64,000 bases of DNA. It comes from Populus alba. Lineage: Eukaryota > Streptophyta > Magnoliopsida > Malpighiales > Salicaceae. Positions within the stretch are counted from its first letter, which is position 1, and the number at the start of each line of letters is the position of its first letter. Shown in pieces: positions 35,495 through 48,720 of the stretch. Both the position numbers and the translations under genes were made by a program. The notes below the pieces were generated by a model, which made no database searches, was not told where the DNA came from, and worked only from the letters and a program-made list of their open reading frames with translations. The DNA lies in contig NC_133286.1 in assembly GCF_005239225.2 (NCBI RefSeq), forward strand, positions 20,164,572 to 20,228,571. The letters are read 5' to 3'.

Positions 35495-37900
35495 TGCATC
35501 TCTTTTACAGGTATGTAACTGAAGCCAAACCTTAAAATTGAAACATGTAACTCGTTTATCAGTTCTTGAGAAGCAATAATGTTAAAAAGGGAGGATTGGC
35601 GTGAAAACTTGAGAGCATCTCAATGTCCTGAACATGAAGGGATTCACCTATCTTTAGGTGTAATGTTTACACCTGTTCCCCCTGTTTTGAAGTATGAGCA
35701 TTTTGCATTAAGCTGGATCTCGATTTGGTTCGTTTATGTATGAATGCATGTTTGTGAATGCATTTTCGAGTATTAGTCTTCTAGCACAATTTTGACTGTT
35801 GTATTTTTTGGCATGTTTTATATGGCGCAAAAATTATTGAAAGATATGAATTTTTAAAATTGACTTTGAATCTTGGTCCATCCTAACCATATTATATTTT
35901 CCTTTATTAATTCACGTGTTGCTCTAGAATTGTGCTCCTGTTCTTGCGTGAGAACTTTTTGTTTGATAGTTATAAACAAAATTTTGCAGTTGCTCTTTTG
36001 GCATTGTGCATTTAGCGCTGCTGGTGGATTCCTGCCAGTATTTTTGGAGGCAGGGTTCAAAAGGCTCAGGAAACGAAGTCAATTGTGAAGATATCTAATT
36101 TGAATTTTGCCAACTTCGTTGACTTCTACTTAAAGTAAAAAGAATGAATGGAAGAAGAGAAGGAAAGCATCTAGGTTTCATCCTCTTCTTTTTACCCTTT
36201 TTTCCTGTCTTGTTTTTTAAATGACTGCAATTGTTTTAGTTGAACAATAATATCCTTCGATTTAATGAAGTTCTTGTCTTTTATAATGAGATCTCAACTC
36301 TTGGCAATGCAAGTAGCAGAATTCTAGTTTCAGCTGAGTTGGTTTCGTAAATTCAGATACTTTGTGAGCCTTGTTGTTTCACTCCAAACTCATCAAAGTC
36401 TGCACTTTTCCATTTTAATATACGTTCCATGAAAGCAAACACGAACAAGTTTCTGGTCTTGGCTTGATCATGATATATGAACCCAACTATGAAGAAACTT
36501 TTTTTTTTTCTTTTCCTGATGAACAGCTTCAGTGATCCATTGATTCTGTTTACATGTCTGACAACAAAACTACCATCCAGATAACAAGCATTGTTCACGA
36601 GCACCTTTCTGGAGTGATTAGCTGCAATCTGGTTGATATATAGTCTTCGTTATGGATGATTTCAGAGTAAATTTTGTTTGTATCTTTAACATGAATTCTA
36701 AATATTTTGTTTCAAGCAATCAATACTGAGTCCCACTTGCTGTTTGTTGAGAATAATCTCCCAATCTAAAACAATTTCAATGATTGTCTGCTGCTCTTGT
36801 CGAAGTAAAGTTGGCTTTGCGGCTGACTTTGGAGGCCGACCTTCCACAGAATCTTCACTGGCCATCAAAATTGATGGAGGATTAGTGTTTTTAAGAGTTT
36901 TTTTTACTCCAAGCTGGAAAGTGTGAAGGGAACAGGTGAATTGCTGTAAAAATAATATTTTTCCAACTTACTATAGATCTTCAATATTAAGATTGAACGC
37001 CACATATTTGATTAAAAAGTGTATCAAGATTTATTAGTACTGAGGAAATATTAGAACATTTCCCTCCACCACCAATATTAGCATAACTATGCCTCGTAAT
37101 TTTCAATTATGTGGTATTTTATGGCCTTGTGGATACCAACCATCTCTAATAGCCTTCTGCCTTGATTGTACTTTTGAAGTTTAATTTCTCAATAAAATAA
37201 AATAAAACAAGAAAATAAAGGAGGAAAAAAAAGAAACATTGTTGTTAAATCCGAATTAGTCAGGTAGATAAATCCGAGAAATTCATAACTCAAACCTAAA
37301 TCAAGTTTTTAATTAAATTAAATAAAACATTGATTTGATAAAATATAATTAATTTAGTAACACTCAGGGCATAACATAAAAAATAACAATAATTATTATT
37401 TAAATAAAAATATTAATTTCATAAACTATAAATAATAAAAATATCGATCTAATAACTGAATGACATACTCTGCCAAAAAAAGAAGTAATGCTTGCTCCTT
37501 GTGTAATGTTGTATAAATTATTTTTTAAAAATATAAAAAAAATTTAATATTAACAAATCAAAATAATAAAAAATTCCTTTAAAACTTTAAAAATATATAA
37601 GCAATGATTGAACTGGAATACCTATCACGACCAAAATAGCATTTGCATTCCAAAACGGTGAGGTTTTATTAAGGTTTTTTTTTTTTTTAATTATTATTAA
37701 TAGTGAGATTTCAATTCCTTATTTAATGAAAAAATAAAATGTCACTCGAAAACCCAAAAAATTAAAACGGAGAAAGAGAGGAAACCTCAAAATGAATTGA
37801 ATTGAAATCCCAAAAAAATGTGATTTCTAGTGAGAGAAAGTGAAAGCAACGAATTATTAGGCCAAGCTGCCAGCACTTTATACATAGTTTAGTGCAAGAG
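35495..37900. other. 3' UTR of the epimerase gene and intergenic DNA
   Basis: The first 750 bp probably include untranslated 3' exons of the epimerase gene. Short frames at about 35873-36088 and 36744-36926 have no recognisable domain. From 37190 to 37700 the DNA is AT-rich. No further gene is supported. Confidence 0.45.
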
Positions 37901-37981
37901 AGAAGAAGGAAGCTTCTTAGCTACTACTGCATCGAATTTGATTTCTCTCGGAATCTGGAAAACTTTCTAGCTGCAAACAAG

Positions 37982-38482
37982 GTCAGACCCATAAAAAGCT
38001 TTCTCTCTCTAGAATCTCACATATTCCAAATCTCTCTCTCGCGGCTGTATTATTCATTTTAGAAGAAACCCATTATTTTAAGCTCTTTAGCTTTACTGGG
38101 TGATCTCTGGAAAGTTGGAATTGATAGCCTCTCCTTGGAAAAGGAGGCGTTTTTGATAGAGTTTCGTTGAAAGTTTCATTTTTTTTTTTTTTTTTATAAG
38201 GGCAATAAGGGGTTTTGTTTGGTTGTGAAGTTTGGGGTTAACATGACTAGGGTTTGGGTTTATTTTGTAAAACTTAAGTTTTGGGAGGGGAAATTGTAGT
38301 TTTTTTTCAGGGTTTGTAGGGTTACATTGTGCTTAGAAGATGTGTTTTGTAATGGCATTGATGGGTTTTGTTGAAGTCAATGCGGTTTTTCTTCTAGGGT
38401 TGTGGAAAATGGGATTTTGGAAATGGAGTGAAATAACCCTGATTTAGATAGGGGTTTTGGGTGGAACGGTGATTTTTTCTAG
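37982..38482 (+). other. Probable 5' UTR intron of the ADA1-like gene
   Basis: A donor (AACAAG then GTCAGA) at 37982 and an acceptor (TTTTTTCTAG) ending at 38482 would bridge a CT-rich leader to the short sequence before the ATG at 38528. The interior is T/G-rich, like a plant intron. This is inferred from splice-site sequence only. Confidence 0.5.
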
Positions 38483-38527
38483 TCTTTTGTGTATTTTTTT
38501 TTTGTTGTTGACTATGTGGTGAGAGAA

Positions 38528-39580
38528 ATGCAACCGTTAACTGAGCATTCGCGGGTGAATCTCGTGGAGTTGAAAGTTCAGATAGTGAAGAGAATTGGGG
38601 CAGAGAGGTCGAAGTTGTACTTCTATTATTTGAATAAATTTTTGAGTTTGAGGCTGAGCAAGGCTGAGTTTAATAAGCTCTGTGTTCGTGTTATTGGGAA
38701 AGATAATGTGCTGATACATAATCAATTTATACGTTCGATTTTGAAAAATGCTTGTAATGCCACTGTCCCGCCGCCGCCACCAAGTCGTGATAAGGAGGTT
38801 CCTACATCTGCAAGTGATGGTTCGTATTCTTATCCAAATGGGAATGTGGATCTTGCTTCTCATCATTCAACAGTTACAGATGATAATATAGCCTCAGAAG
38901 ATGGTATACAGAAGCTGGTGCAGCATCATCAAGAAGGGGAAGTTTTCCACCACCCTGCTAAATTACCACTAATAAAACAGTCAACAGATGGTTTAGTTTC
39001 TGTACATAGTAAAGAACAGAGTGAAATATCTGAGATATCTACTGTAACTCCACTTCAGGCACCACTTGGAATTCCATTTTGCACCGTGAGTGCAGGTGGT
39101 TCCCATAGGCCCTTGACTCTAGCAAGCAAAGATAGATGTGCTAGCTCATATAATAGTGGTGGATTGCTGGATACACAGACGCTAAGAGAGCGAATGCAAC
39201 AACTCGCTACAGCACATGGCCTTCATGATGTATCCATGGACTCTGCCAGTTTACTGAACAATGGCTTGGATGCTTACTTGAAAAGGCTGATCAAGTCCTG
39301 CATTGAACTCATTAATAGAAAGCGTGGATGTGATTATTCGACAAAAAGTAATTCCCAGAAGAACCATTCTGAGAGTAAGCATGTTAATGGTTTGCTGCCT
39401 GGCCATCATTTTCAGGTGCAAAGTAGCAATATGATTTTGAATGGAACACAAGAACAGAGATCCCACTTCCCAATATCGTTACTGGATTTCAAGGTTGCAA
39501 TGGAGCTTAACCCACAGGAGCTTGGAGAAGACTGGCCCTTGCTGCTGGAGAAAATATGCACGCACCCATCAGAAGAATAA
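38528..39580 (+). CDS. SAGA complex subunit, ADA1/Tad1-like
   Basis: This 350-aa single-exon protein resembles the plant transcriptional-adapter-1 (Hfi1/Tada1) family, a structural subunit of the nuclear SAGA histone acetyltransferase coactivator. The SAGA-Tad1 region lies at residues about 8-85, with the histone-fold-associated motif KSKLYFYYLNKFLSLRLSK-like (here from RSKLYFYY) and NKLCVRVIGKDNVLIHNQF. A PPPPPS linker, a long Ser-rich disordered middle, and a conserved-looking segment near residues 235-265 (DTQTLRERMQQLATAHGL) follow. The protein ends LGEDWPLLLEKICTHPSEE. I chose the ATG at 38528 (MQPLTEHSRVNLVEL) over 38489, because the latter adds a T-rich-encoded hydrophobic tail not expected in this family. 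Neighbouring genes give no functional link. Confidence 0.8.
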   Translation: MQPLTEHSRVNLVELKVQIVKRIGAERSKLYFYYLNKFLSLRLSKAEFNKLCVRVIGKDNVLIHNQFIRSILKNACNATVPPPPPSRDKEVPTSASDGSYSYPNGNVDLASHHSTVTDDNIASEDGIQKLVQHHQEGEVFHHPAKLPLIKQSTDGLVSVHSKEQSEISEISTVTPLQAPLGIPFCTVSAGGSHRPLTLASKDRCASSYNSGGLLDTQTLRERMQQLATAHGLHDVSMDSASLLNNGLDAYLKRLIKSCIELINRKRGCDYSTKSNSQKNHSESKHVNGLLPGHHFQVQSSNMILNGTQEQRSHFPISLLDFKVAMELNPQELGEDWPLLLEKICTHPSEE

Positions 39581-42341
39581 AGTCCTGGAAAAAATTTGTG
39601 TTCGGGAAGTGATTAATTTGGTGGCTGGTCTAAAGGAGCAGATTAACATGTATGCTTGGTTAACAATGCTGCAGTCAACTCCTTTTCATATTCTTGTGAA
39701 TTAGTTTCCTGCCCTTGTCATACAACTCTGCCTCCAACAAGATAAATTTAAGTCAGAGCAAGAGATTTTTCTACTATAGCTTCCCTTGATCCAGTGTACC
39801 ACGTTTTACAGCAACCAATCAAAAGGTACTCAAAGAAAAGAATGCCCTTGCTTGGTTGCACTGCTGTATTCTTAGCTTAGTTTTTCTGCTTTTCTGTAAT
39901 TTAAAGTTCAGAGAAATTTTTAGAAACAGTTTTGCAGGAATAATTTGTCTAGCTTGTTAGGAAGGTAAAAAACTGCAAGATGTAAAAGTTCCTGTACATG
40001 TATTCCCTCCAGTAGAATTGTCGGGGTCCTGAATATTAACAAGTTATCAATTGCTGATTGTCCTTGCTGATTTTAATATGAACGGTGAATTTAGTTGTTG
40101 GCTTAATCTCCTCTTTGAGCTAACAAAATTCCTCTCTTTTTGGCATTTGATACTAAAATGTTCACACATGCACACACACATTAAATCTCCAAGTGCTGCT
40201 TGTTTGATGTTTCCCGAATTATGATCCTTAAGTTTCTTCATTTATGTCTCTAATATTCCACAGGAGTGGTACCTCACTGGTTTGGTAACCTAACAGTTTT
40301 ACTAGTAAGGGAAAAAATTTCAAATTCAGTTGAACCTCATGGAGATATTTGTATATGTGCAGGGAAGCTACTTGGTTAAGATATTGTTTGGAATTGTGTT
40401 TTTTTAAATTTTTAATTTTTTTTTATTAAAAATTATGTTTTTTATATTTATAGATCTACTGATATTAAAAATAATTTTTAAAAAATAAAAAAAATATTAT
40501 TTTAATATATTTCTAAATAAAAAATATCCTAGACTGCAACTGCTATATAATCTCAAATAATAATCTCAAATAGATATCTTTTGGCATACCTTTTGGTTGT
40601 AAGAAGTGGAAAGGCAAAGAGTTTAATTTTGATACAGCCACTTTATGGAGAAAGGCTGAAGCTTAGGCGTCAATATAGATCAACCATCAAAGGGCCCTGC
40701 TTTATTGGACCGACACTGGCCAATACCTTGTGTTTTTATCTGGCTGCTAGGAAACATATTGTTCATTCAAACCCTAGTGATAAGCTCGATTACATGAAAA
40801 GGAAGAAGACACTCTTGTTTGTGCTTGAGGCACTTTAATCGTAGAAAAGAGCTTTCTAATATGGACGCTGCAAAATGGTTTCCATTTGATGACACTCTTG
40901 TTTGGAGTTACTGTCTATTAAAGACCCATTGGTGGCCTCTACATGGGGAGTCCACCCAAGGGACTTCCGACACCTGCCTCACAGTTCATGATGGATTTCT
41001 CGGACTCGAAGGTTTAAGTGAAAAATATGTGCTCTTTAACTTTTGAAATATTGTTTGCTAGCATGTGTCACTTTATATCTAATGTATCATATTGTCATTG
41101 TAGAAGAGCCCATTTGCATGTTATTTCATAGATATCAGAAGAACCCATTTGCATGAGATATGATACCCTAGTCCTGTTCTGCAACCATGGCTAGAATCTA
41201 GGCTTTCTTGAACTCCCCTTGTATGCCCATTTAATTATTACCTGGCAATTATGATTTTGCCCGCTACCTTCGAAAATAATGTTTTAACCATCCGTATGTG
41301 TTTGTTTTTGCATTGCATATTTGTGCTGTGTAAATCTTCAGCGTATGAAAAAATCCTTGCAGTGACATAAGCATCTTATTGTTTCCTTTTGCGTTTCCTC
41401 TGACATTTCATAGATTGAAATCAATGGAAGGTTAGAAGAAAGTGATGTTTTCTTTCTAAATTTCTTGGCGTTATAGTTTCTCAGTTGGCATTTAATGATA
41501 CTGATATCTCACATAGGCTAGCAGTGCAGGATCTAGGCAGTGACAAAACTCACCGAGAGGCTATGAGCTTTAACGTGAAACAATACCTTTTGAAGAGCCA
41601 ACCATGTAGCGGATCCAGGACAACATATCAAAATCTTTCTTGCAGAGAGGAAAATGATGATGGTCTACTGAAGGTTAATCAATTCCAATAGCGAACAATG
41701 GTAATGGTAAATGTGCAAGAAACTGATAGTTTCCTTTTCTCTATGTTTGTTATCTAACGTCTCAAGTTCAGAAATGCAAATCATGTTATATGGATTGTCA
41801 ATCATGATATAGATTGCTTTCATAAATACAAACCAGAGAGTTCAAAAGCTCTCTGCCTTGTGTATAATGTCTCCGCCTGTGTTTTAGCATTCACCTTCCC
41901 CTTTCGATAATAAATGAACAGATGGAATCTCTAATAGTTTAGTTTTTGTACTGTCATCGTTATTAAGTATTGGTGGCAATTTTTCAATGACATGCTATGG
42001 ATAGGGGACTTGCTTGTCACCGTTCCCGCATTGGATTGCTGCTTGTTCCATCACAGTATCCTTTCTTTCCCAGCTTTGCTTGTGGTTACTGCGAAGTACA
42101 CCAGTGAGTAAACTGAAGCTCATCGAGGAAGTTATTTCATTTATGGTTGTGGGTTATATGACAAAACATTTTGTATGTACAGAAGGCACATATTTTATAT
42201 TGTACTGATTTGGATACCCCTGCAACAGCTCTGTACCATGCTACTGCAATGACGGCCGTTGGATAGTAAAACTATGAATGCCCCATGTCCAGTTGCAAGA
42301 CAAAGGCAGCATATTATTCTTGATCAAGCAGGAGTCCCCTA
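39581..42341. other. 3' UTR of the ADA1-like gene and intergenic DNA
   Basis: After a 3' UTR to about 40020, the stretch includes a MITE-like AT-rich repeat (40369-40540). GC-richer segments at 40570-41045 and 41480-41690 hold only short frames without recognisable domains. They may be untranslated or decayed exons. I cannot name a gene here. Confidence 0.45.
40369..40540. mobile_element. MITE-like AT-rich repeat
   Basis: It starts near ATTGTTTGGAATTG and contains the phrase CTGATATTAAAAATAATTTT then TAAAAAATAAAAAAAATATT. The same phrase recurs at 44780-44960, 47598-48015, 48555-48720, 50385-50560, 56475-56650, 57420-57610 and 59290-59430. It has no coding capacity. Confidence 0.5.
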
Positions 42342-44238
42342 TCAGGAATGATTTGCAGAGAAGGATGAGGCTGCACTGTGGTTAGACCAAACAAAAACTC
42401 TCCAAAAAGGCCGTTGCTTGCGCTTTGGAAGGCTTGCCATCAGCTCAGATTCCGATCTCCTTAGTATTTCCCACATCACTTGCACATCCTCATATCCACA
42501 GGTCTGTACATCATTGTGAAGCTCCAGGAGACCAGCACCTGCACAAAACATGGAGGAGAAGAACTTGTGAGTAATTTTCCATTGAATACATGTTTTTCCT
42601 AATGCCGAAGAGTAATCATAAAGTGAAGTCGTGGCCCAATTGCTCGTCCATACAACAAAAAAAAAATGACATTAATCATCTGACACCCGCAAGTGGTTGG
42701 GATATAAAACTAGTAAGGTCTCGGTGGTGGTCCAAAATCCTAGTACCAAAAGGACCAAGGAGTCGACAGGGACCATTTAGGAGCTGGAGGACACATTTGC
42801 CCGCTAAGCTGTAACTAGAAAAATAAATTTGCTGCTGTCAGGCCACTACTGAATTGACCTAAGCATAAAATTGAACTAAAAATGATGTTGATCCTATAAC
42901 TAGGCCTCATCTTTCGGTTGATGATGTTTCCCAGAAGATATTTGTATGTTTGTTTATGTTGTTAATCCCCCAGTGGATCGCTAGGCATTTGATATTATAC
43001 TGTTCTATTATATATATATATATATAAAGAAGGAACACCTTGATTAATTGATACGCAAATATTTTTTAATTAGCTTAGAGTTCATCACTTTTTGATGAAT
43101 AAATCATAAATCAATAACTTCATCAGGGAAACAAAAAAAACCTGTTTAAGGAGAAACTTCAAATTAATGCCTTTCTTGTTTGTGAATTTTTAAAAAAGAA
43201 AAATCAAAACACTTTGTTACTATTAGTTTGGTTCAATGGTTGGAAAAGGCTTCCATATAGTATTTAATTTGCCTCAATTCTTCTCACCTAACACACATTT
43301 TTAGACTTTTCCAAACTGGTAATAATTTAATATGATTCTTAGAGGCGAGGGTGATTTTATTTTCTTAATTATGAAAGAATAATTGCTTGATTTGACAATT
43401 CTGTAATGTTGAAACAGTTTCAGATTGTCTTCAAGTGGATTTTTCTTGGTGGATTTGTTCGTCACAGATGGAATCTTCAAGTGCTGTTTTCTTCCTTACC
43501 TCAAAAAACATGGAACTAAAAATTTTAAAAATAATTAATCAAAAATATAATAATTCAAGAACAAGTTTTCTAGCAGCAGTGAGATACTAATCACCTCAAT
43601 TAACACAAAAGGTTGAAGTTTAACTATGTTGTCAATCATGCATCTTGAATATTATTTATTTCCAAGCATTTAATTTAGGGTCTTTTTAAATATATATTTC
43701 TCAATTCAGCTTAGCATAGCCTTCGATTTGACAACAGTGACATGACAGGGAAAAAAAAAAAGAGTACAAAACGTCAAGAAATCTTAGAATGCTTAATCTT
43801 CAGACCATATGATGGATAAGCAGGAAAGAAATTATTGCAGAGAAGAAAAACCCCACTGAAGCAGATGAACACACAGTGATCTAGCTAGCTGGCTAGAGCA
43901 TGTAAATAGTTTCTGCAACAGAAATTCTAGCTTATAGATTGACAAGATCACAGCTAAGGTGACACCAAAAAACCAATAAGAAGCTGCAGATTATCAGATA
44001 ATATATATATATATATATATAAGAAGGAAGGGAAAAACTGGGGAGGGGACTGACCATTTTTGCGAGCTCTGAGACGAGCAGAAACAGCAAGCCAAACTCT
44101 TCTAACAGGGAAGATCATCTTATGCAGCATATCCACCAACTTATCTTCAACTTTAGTTTTCTTTTTCGCTTTCCTTCTCCTACTGAACCCACCAACAACT
44201 CTCACAGCTATGCTCTTTAACCCGGCCAGACCTTTCAC
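42342..44238 (-). CDS. Uncharacterised 126-aa protein, 2 exons
   Basis: Exon 1 runs from the ATG at 44238 down to 44055, and exon 2 from 42538 down to the stop at 42342. The roughly 1.5-kb intron has a GTCAGT donor and a TTTTGTGCAG acceptor, and splicing preserves frame through an Asn-Gly junction. The protein is basic at its amino end (FSRRRKAKKKTK, residues about 19-30, a possible nuclear signal). A VEDKLVDMLHKMIFPVRRVW segment follows, then CGYEDVQVMWEILRRSESE and a Trp/Phe-containing tail (RPFWRVFVW). There is no signal peptide or obvious membrane segment. I recall YEDVQVMW-type small proteins as a plant family of unknown function, but can assign no role. The good splice sites and intact frame argue that it is real. 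Confidence 0.7.
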
Positions 44239-44779
44239 TTTCTTTCTCTATGAATTGTGGTTTTTTCACTCTCAACAATCACCACAGATATATATAACAC
44301 AGTCTGTGTCAAAGAGAGAGACAGAGAGGTTTGTTTATTTGGACCTGGCTGGCTGGCTGGCTGGCTGGGAGAGGTTTTCAGAAGAAGATCAGAGCTTTTC
44401 TACCATGGTGTGTCTAATTTATCAACGTGCACCGACAGGTGACGGCATCTTATATGGAGGTCATGAGCATTTGGCCTAGTTGCAAATTAGCACGAATTTA
44501 TTGTACTTGTTTATTTTAATTAATTATTTAAAGACTAATCTAGTCATAGATCATTAGATGTTCTTGTGGGCTCCTCCTTTCTTTTAAACGTTTGATTTCA
44601 AATTTTCTTTGATATTTTGTAAGCATTAGTGCCGGTTTAACACCGTGGTAGCTGATGCTTTTTTAATTATTCTTTAAAATATATTAAATTAATAATTTTT
44701 CAACCATAATTAAAAAATACATTTTTTTTAAACTTCGCAACAAAACATCAAATTATTAAAATAGCATATTCCTCCTATT

Positions 44780-44960
44780 GTTTTAAAATATATTTAGTAT
44801 TATGATGCATAATATTTTTTAAAAGTAAATAAAATATATCAAAATAATTTTTTATATTAGCATGTTAAAAATAAAAAAAATACTAAAAATATCAAAATAA
44901 TTTGATATTTTTAAATAAAAAATATCTAAAAATAAAAACAATCCCCGTTCCAAACGTAAT
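44780..44960. mobile_element. MITE-like AT-rich repeat
   Basis: A relative of the element at 40369-40540, ending GTTCCAAACG. It contains TATTAGCATGTTAAAAATAA and AAATAAAAAATATCTAAAAA. It is non-coding. Confidence 0.45.
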
Positions 44961-46894
44961 CTTAATACAGCCATAATAATTTAAAATCTTGAATTTAAGG
45001 AATTCTTTTTAAAAATAACTTCTTAACTATCAAATCAACATTTTTAAATTAAAAATTTAAACGAGTAGTCGAGCTTGCTCGCCGTGTAAACATATTCTAC
45101 TCTAGCTAACAATTAATTCAAAGGCAACACGTGGTGCAGGTTGTATGGATTATTTGAGTTTATATGATATCAATTATTTATTTTATAGATTTCTTTCTTT
45201 TGTGTTGCCTTATTGACTTGGGCATTGAAACGTGTCAAGTTTTGAGTGAAAAGTCCAATTAGATACTCTGCGGGGGGTGGTTTGACAATTTAAATTAAGA
45301 ATCACTGTGAAAGACCACTGCACTGTAAGAATGTGTAAATTATAACTTAGCCCGTTATTTTCTAGAAACTAACAACTTAGTCATATATATTCATAAAAAT
45401 TCACATTTGAACCATGTGTTTTCTTTAGCTATGACCATAGTCGTTGATATTGTTTTAGATTTTTTATTTTAATTAACAACATTCTTGGATACCATAAAAT
45501 CCCAATATTTCTTCTATATATTTGAAAGTTTCAGCGTTGACATCAATTTTTTATTAACTTCAATTAATATATCATTACATATATAAATCTAAATCTAGAG
45601 GGCAAAGAATTATTTATTTGATATTATATAATTACATATATAAATCATCTATCATGGTTGTTTTTGTGGTTGAGGAGTCATCGTCTATCATGGTTGTGTA
45701 GGTCAGAATAAGTTAAATATCCCTCAAGTCTTGTGAATTTGATAAATATCTCTTTCTATTATTATTTTTTATTATATTTCTTTTCTCTCTTATTTTATAA
45801 TCAAATAATTCAAGATTCACTATAGAAAACAAAAGGTACAAAAGGCACAAAAATTGCTTATGTTAATAAAAACTTAAACATAATAATATAAGCTTATATG
45901 GACGAGAGGCCAAAAAAAAAGGAGTAGAGAGGAGTAGAGAGAGTATATACAAGGTGATTCGAGACTCTTTAAAGTTTAAGTTATCTTTTTTATTCTAAGA
46001 ATGTAAAATAAAAAATTATTATTTTCTAAATATCAAAACATTAATTTGGCATTGATAAAATATATTTGCTTGAATTCAATTGAAATCTTTATTGATCAAA
46101 ATCTTAAACGAGATAAATTTAGTATAGTTTAATAATTGTAAATCGAATAATTGATATAGTTTAACTTTAATTCTCTTAATTAAATAATTTTATTTTATTA
46201 TATAAACTAAAGAGAAAGATGATTTTTCCTTGCAAATATTTTGAATTTAACCATAATTAACTATAATTAAACATGACATTAACTATAATTATGATTAAAA
46301 ACCAATAACATGGTATTTTTTATATGAAAAACTGTTTAAAAAAAGGGATAAAAAACATAGCCTTATTAGGAACTAGTTTATATTAAAATACACGAATTAA
46401 GTAATAATTTACCTTTTCAAAACAACAACAATAATAATTAAAAAAAAAACAATAATAATTAACATAAGAATCGGCTTTTGTAGATTTTAAAGCCGACAAA
46501 AAGGAGCAGTGTCGGCAACGTTCAAGTCCACGTGGTTGATCAAAGTATGGATATGGTGTGAAAAAGATTGGTCACCTTAAGCTTAATTTGAAAAAGAAAG
46601 GGCTCCCTCCAATCACGTCGTGACATCTTATTATTTTCATAGGATTCTTTTATATTTTGACCCACATCTCTTTCTTTTCTTAACTGGCAACCATTTGTCT
46701 GTCTGTTTTCCCTTTATTTCTTTTTTGTGTTCTTTATTTTCTCTTTTTATTCCTCTGTCTTTTTTATTTGTTTTTTTTTTCTCAAATCATGTTTTTGAAA
46801 AAAATAATTTTTTTAAAAATATATATTATCTTAATATATACTCAATTTCTATTAATTATATAGACTTGTTTATATCATATTTGTAGTAAAATGC

Positions 46895-47240
46895 TAATAG
46901 CAGATTGGTATAGCAGCAGAAGAGCACTTATCTAGCTCTATGATCAAGAGTTCAAATCATCTTATCTCCATCGTAGCTTGTAATTAGTGACTTATCTATG
47001 TTCTTACTTATAATAATAATTACTTCAAAAAATACTCTAAGCTTGAGAGTATTTCAAGATAAAAAAAAATGGTGCGATGTAGATGCTATGTTATATCATT
47101 ATCTTTTTATTCATGTTAAAAAATAATATAAATTATATCATAAAACTTCATCTAATAGTTTAAGTTTTTTAGATTGAGATATTCTTTGACATTGTATCAA
47201 AGCTTTGATGACTAAACGGTCACGAGTTCGAATCTTACAA
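46895..47240 (+). repeat. SINE-like tRNA-derived fragments
   Basis: Two segments carry sequences like the internal pol III boxes. TTGGTATAGCAGCAGA with GAGTTCAAATC lies at about 46905-46955. TTGTATCAAAGC with CACGAGTTCGAATC lies at about 47193-47237. Neither folds into a complete tRNA by eye, so I call them possible SINE remnants, not tRNA genes. Confidence 0.3.
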
Positions 47241-47597
47241 TTCATATTTATTTGATAAACATTAAATAAAAAATAATATAAACATGTATAAATTTTAAAC
47301 TCAAAGAACTTTTATTTGATAGAGTATATTAAAGAATAATAAAAATTATATTTTAAAACTTTGCTTCACATTTTAAATTATTAAATTAAAATAATTCTTT
47401 GACAGTATATGTAGTGCTGACATCAAAAGTTAAAAAATGCAAATTCTTACAATCCTTGAGATTAAAAAATAAAATTCTAGTTTCAAGCTCCCAAAGTTTA
47501 CGCTCCACCTTTCCATTACTATGTGGGATACCATACTTGTGGTGACCGAATTATATTGATACACGATTGAAAAAAAAAGAAAAAAGATATAAAGAGT

Positions 47598-48015
47598 GTG
47601 TTTTTTTACGATCAAAAAATATTTTTTAATATTTTTAATTGTTTTAATACTATGATATTAAAAAATAAACTTTAAAAAATAAAAAAAATATATTATTTCA
47701 TGTATTTCTAAGTTAAAAATATTTAAAAAATTCTTATATTTTAACAAATAATTTTTAAAATTTTATATTTTAATTATTAATCTAAAAGATCTTCTCATGT
47801 CATACATTTGTCATTTGTACATTCTTTTTTAAAGTGTGGTTGTAGTTGCTTTTTAAAATGTTTTTCGTACCGAATACATCAAAATGATATATATTTTTTA
47901 TTTTTTAAAAATTATTTTTAAGATTAATGTATCAAAACAATCTAAAATATACCAAAAAAATAACTTTTAGTAAAAAAAATATTTTTTTTTTAAAATACAA
48001 GTACAATTACATTTC
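47598..48015. mobile_element. MITE-like AT-rich repeats (two adjacent)
   Basis: Two stretches of the same type, at about 47598-47720 and 47838-48015, share AAAAAATAAAAAAAATATAT-like cores and TATCAAAACAATCTAAAA. The second ends near TTTCCAAACGCTC. Confidence 0.45.
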
Positions 48016-48554
48016 CAAACGCTCAACCACACTAGCTTTTTTATTTTTCAAAATGATTTTCTTAAAATACTTATAACAAAACAATTGTCCTTCTAGCATC
48101 ATCGATGGGAGAAAAAAACCCATGAAAACAAGAGATGGATGACTCATTCCGGTGGGATATTTGTAGGAGTAATTAAAGAATTGGCATCCGACTATTGTGT
48201 TTGTTTCGTCAAGTCCAACTAGGTGAAAAGAATGATGGCAGTGGTGGGTGATATCTTACTTTAAGGGGAACTCTTGATTTATCATAATCTGGAATATTAT
48301 ATAGTCTCTTATTCACCTAATTAATCCTAACCACAATGCCTCCTATTGTCAATTCCTTGGTGGTCCATATGTCCCATCACCTTTAACCTCATCAATTCCA
48401 ATCTTTACACTCTTTTTTTTTTTTTTTTTCTAAGAAAATTTTGATGATCTAATTTTTAATTTGTAAGGCTCTAGTTGAAATTATATATTGATCATTTCCT
48501 TTGTTTTTTAATCTTGAAGCAGCGTTATTAATAGCGTCTGTTTCACGTCATGGC

Positions 48555-48720
48555 CTGGCTTGTTTAGAAATATAATAAGTATTATTTTTTAATATATATT
48601 TTATTTAAAAATATATTAAAATAATATATTTTATATTTATTTTTTATTGTTGATATCAATACATCAAAACAGTCTAATAACATAAATAAAAACTTAATTA
48701 AATTTTTTTAAAAAAAAAAA
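48555..48720. mobile_element. MITE-like AT-rich repeat
   Basis: It contains ATTTAAAAATATATTAAAAT and GATATCAATACATCAAAACA, as in the other members. It is non-coding. Confidence 0.45.

Noticed and set aside
36744..36926. 60-aa frame with a GFAADFGGRPSTES segment
   Set aside because: Short, with no recognised domain and no splice partners. Left as intergenic.
41485..41691. 68-aa frame downstream of the ADA1-like gene
   Set aside because: Polar and without recognised domain. It could be an exon, but no splice-consistent partner was found.
46895..47240. tRNA genes
   Set aside because: Only box-like segments are present. No acceptor stem or full cloverleaf could be paired by eye, so they are listed as possible SINE remnants.
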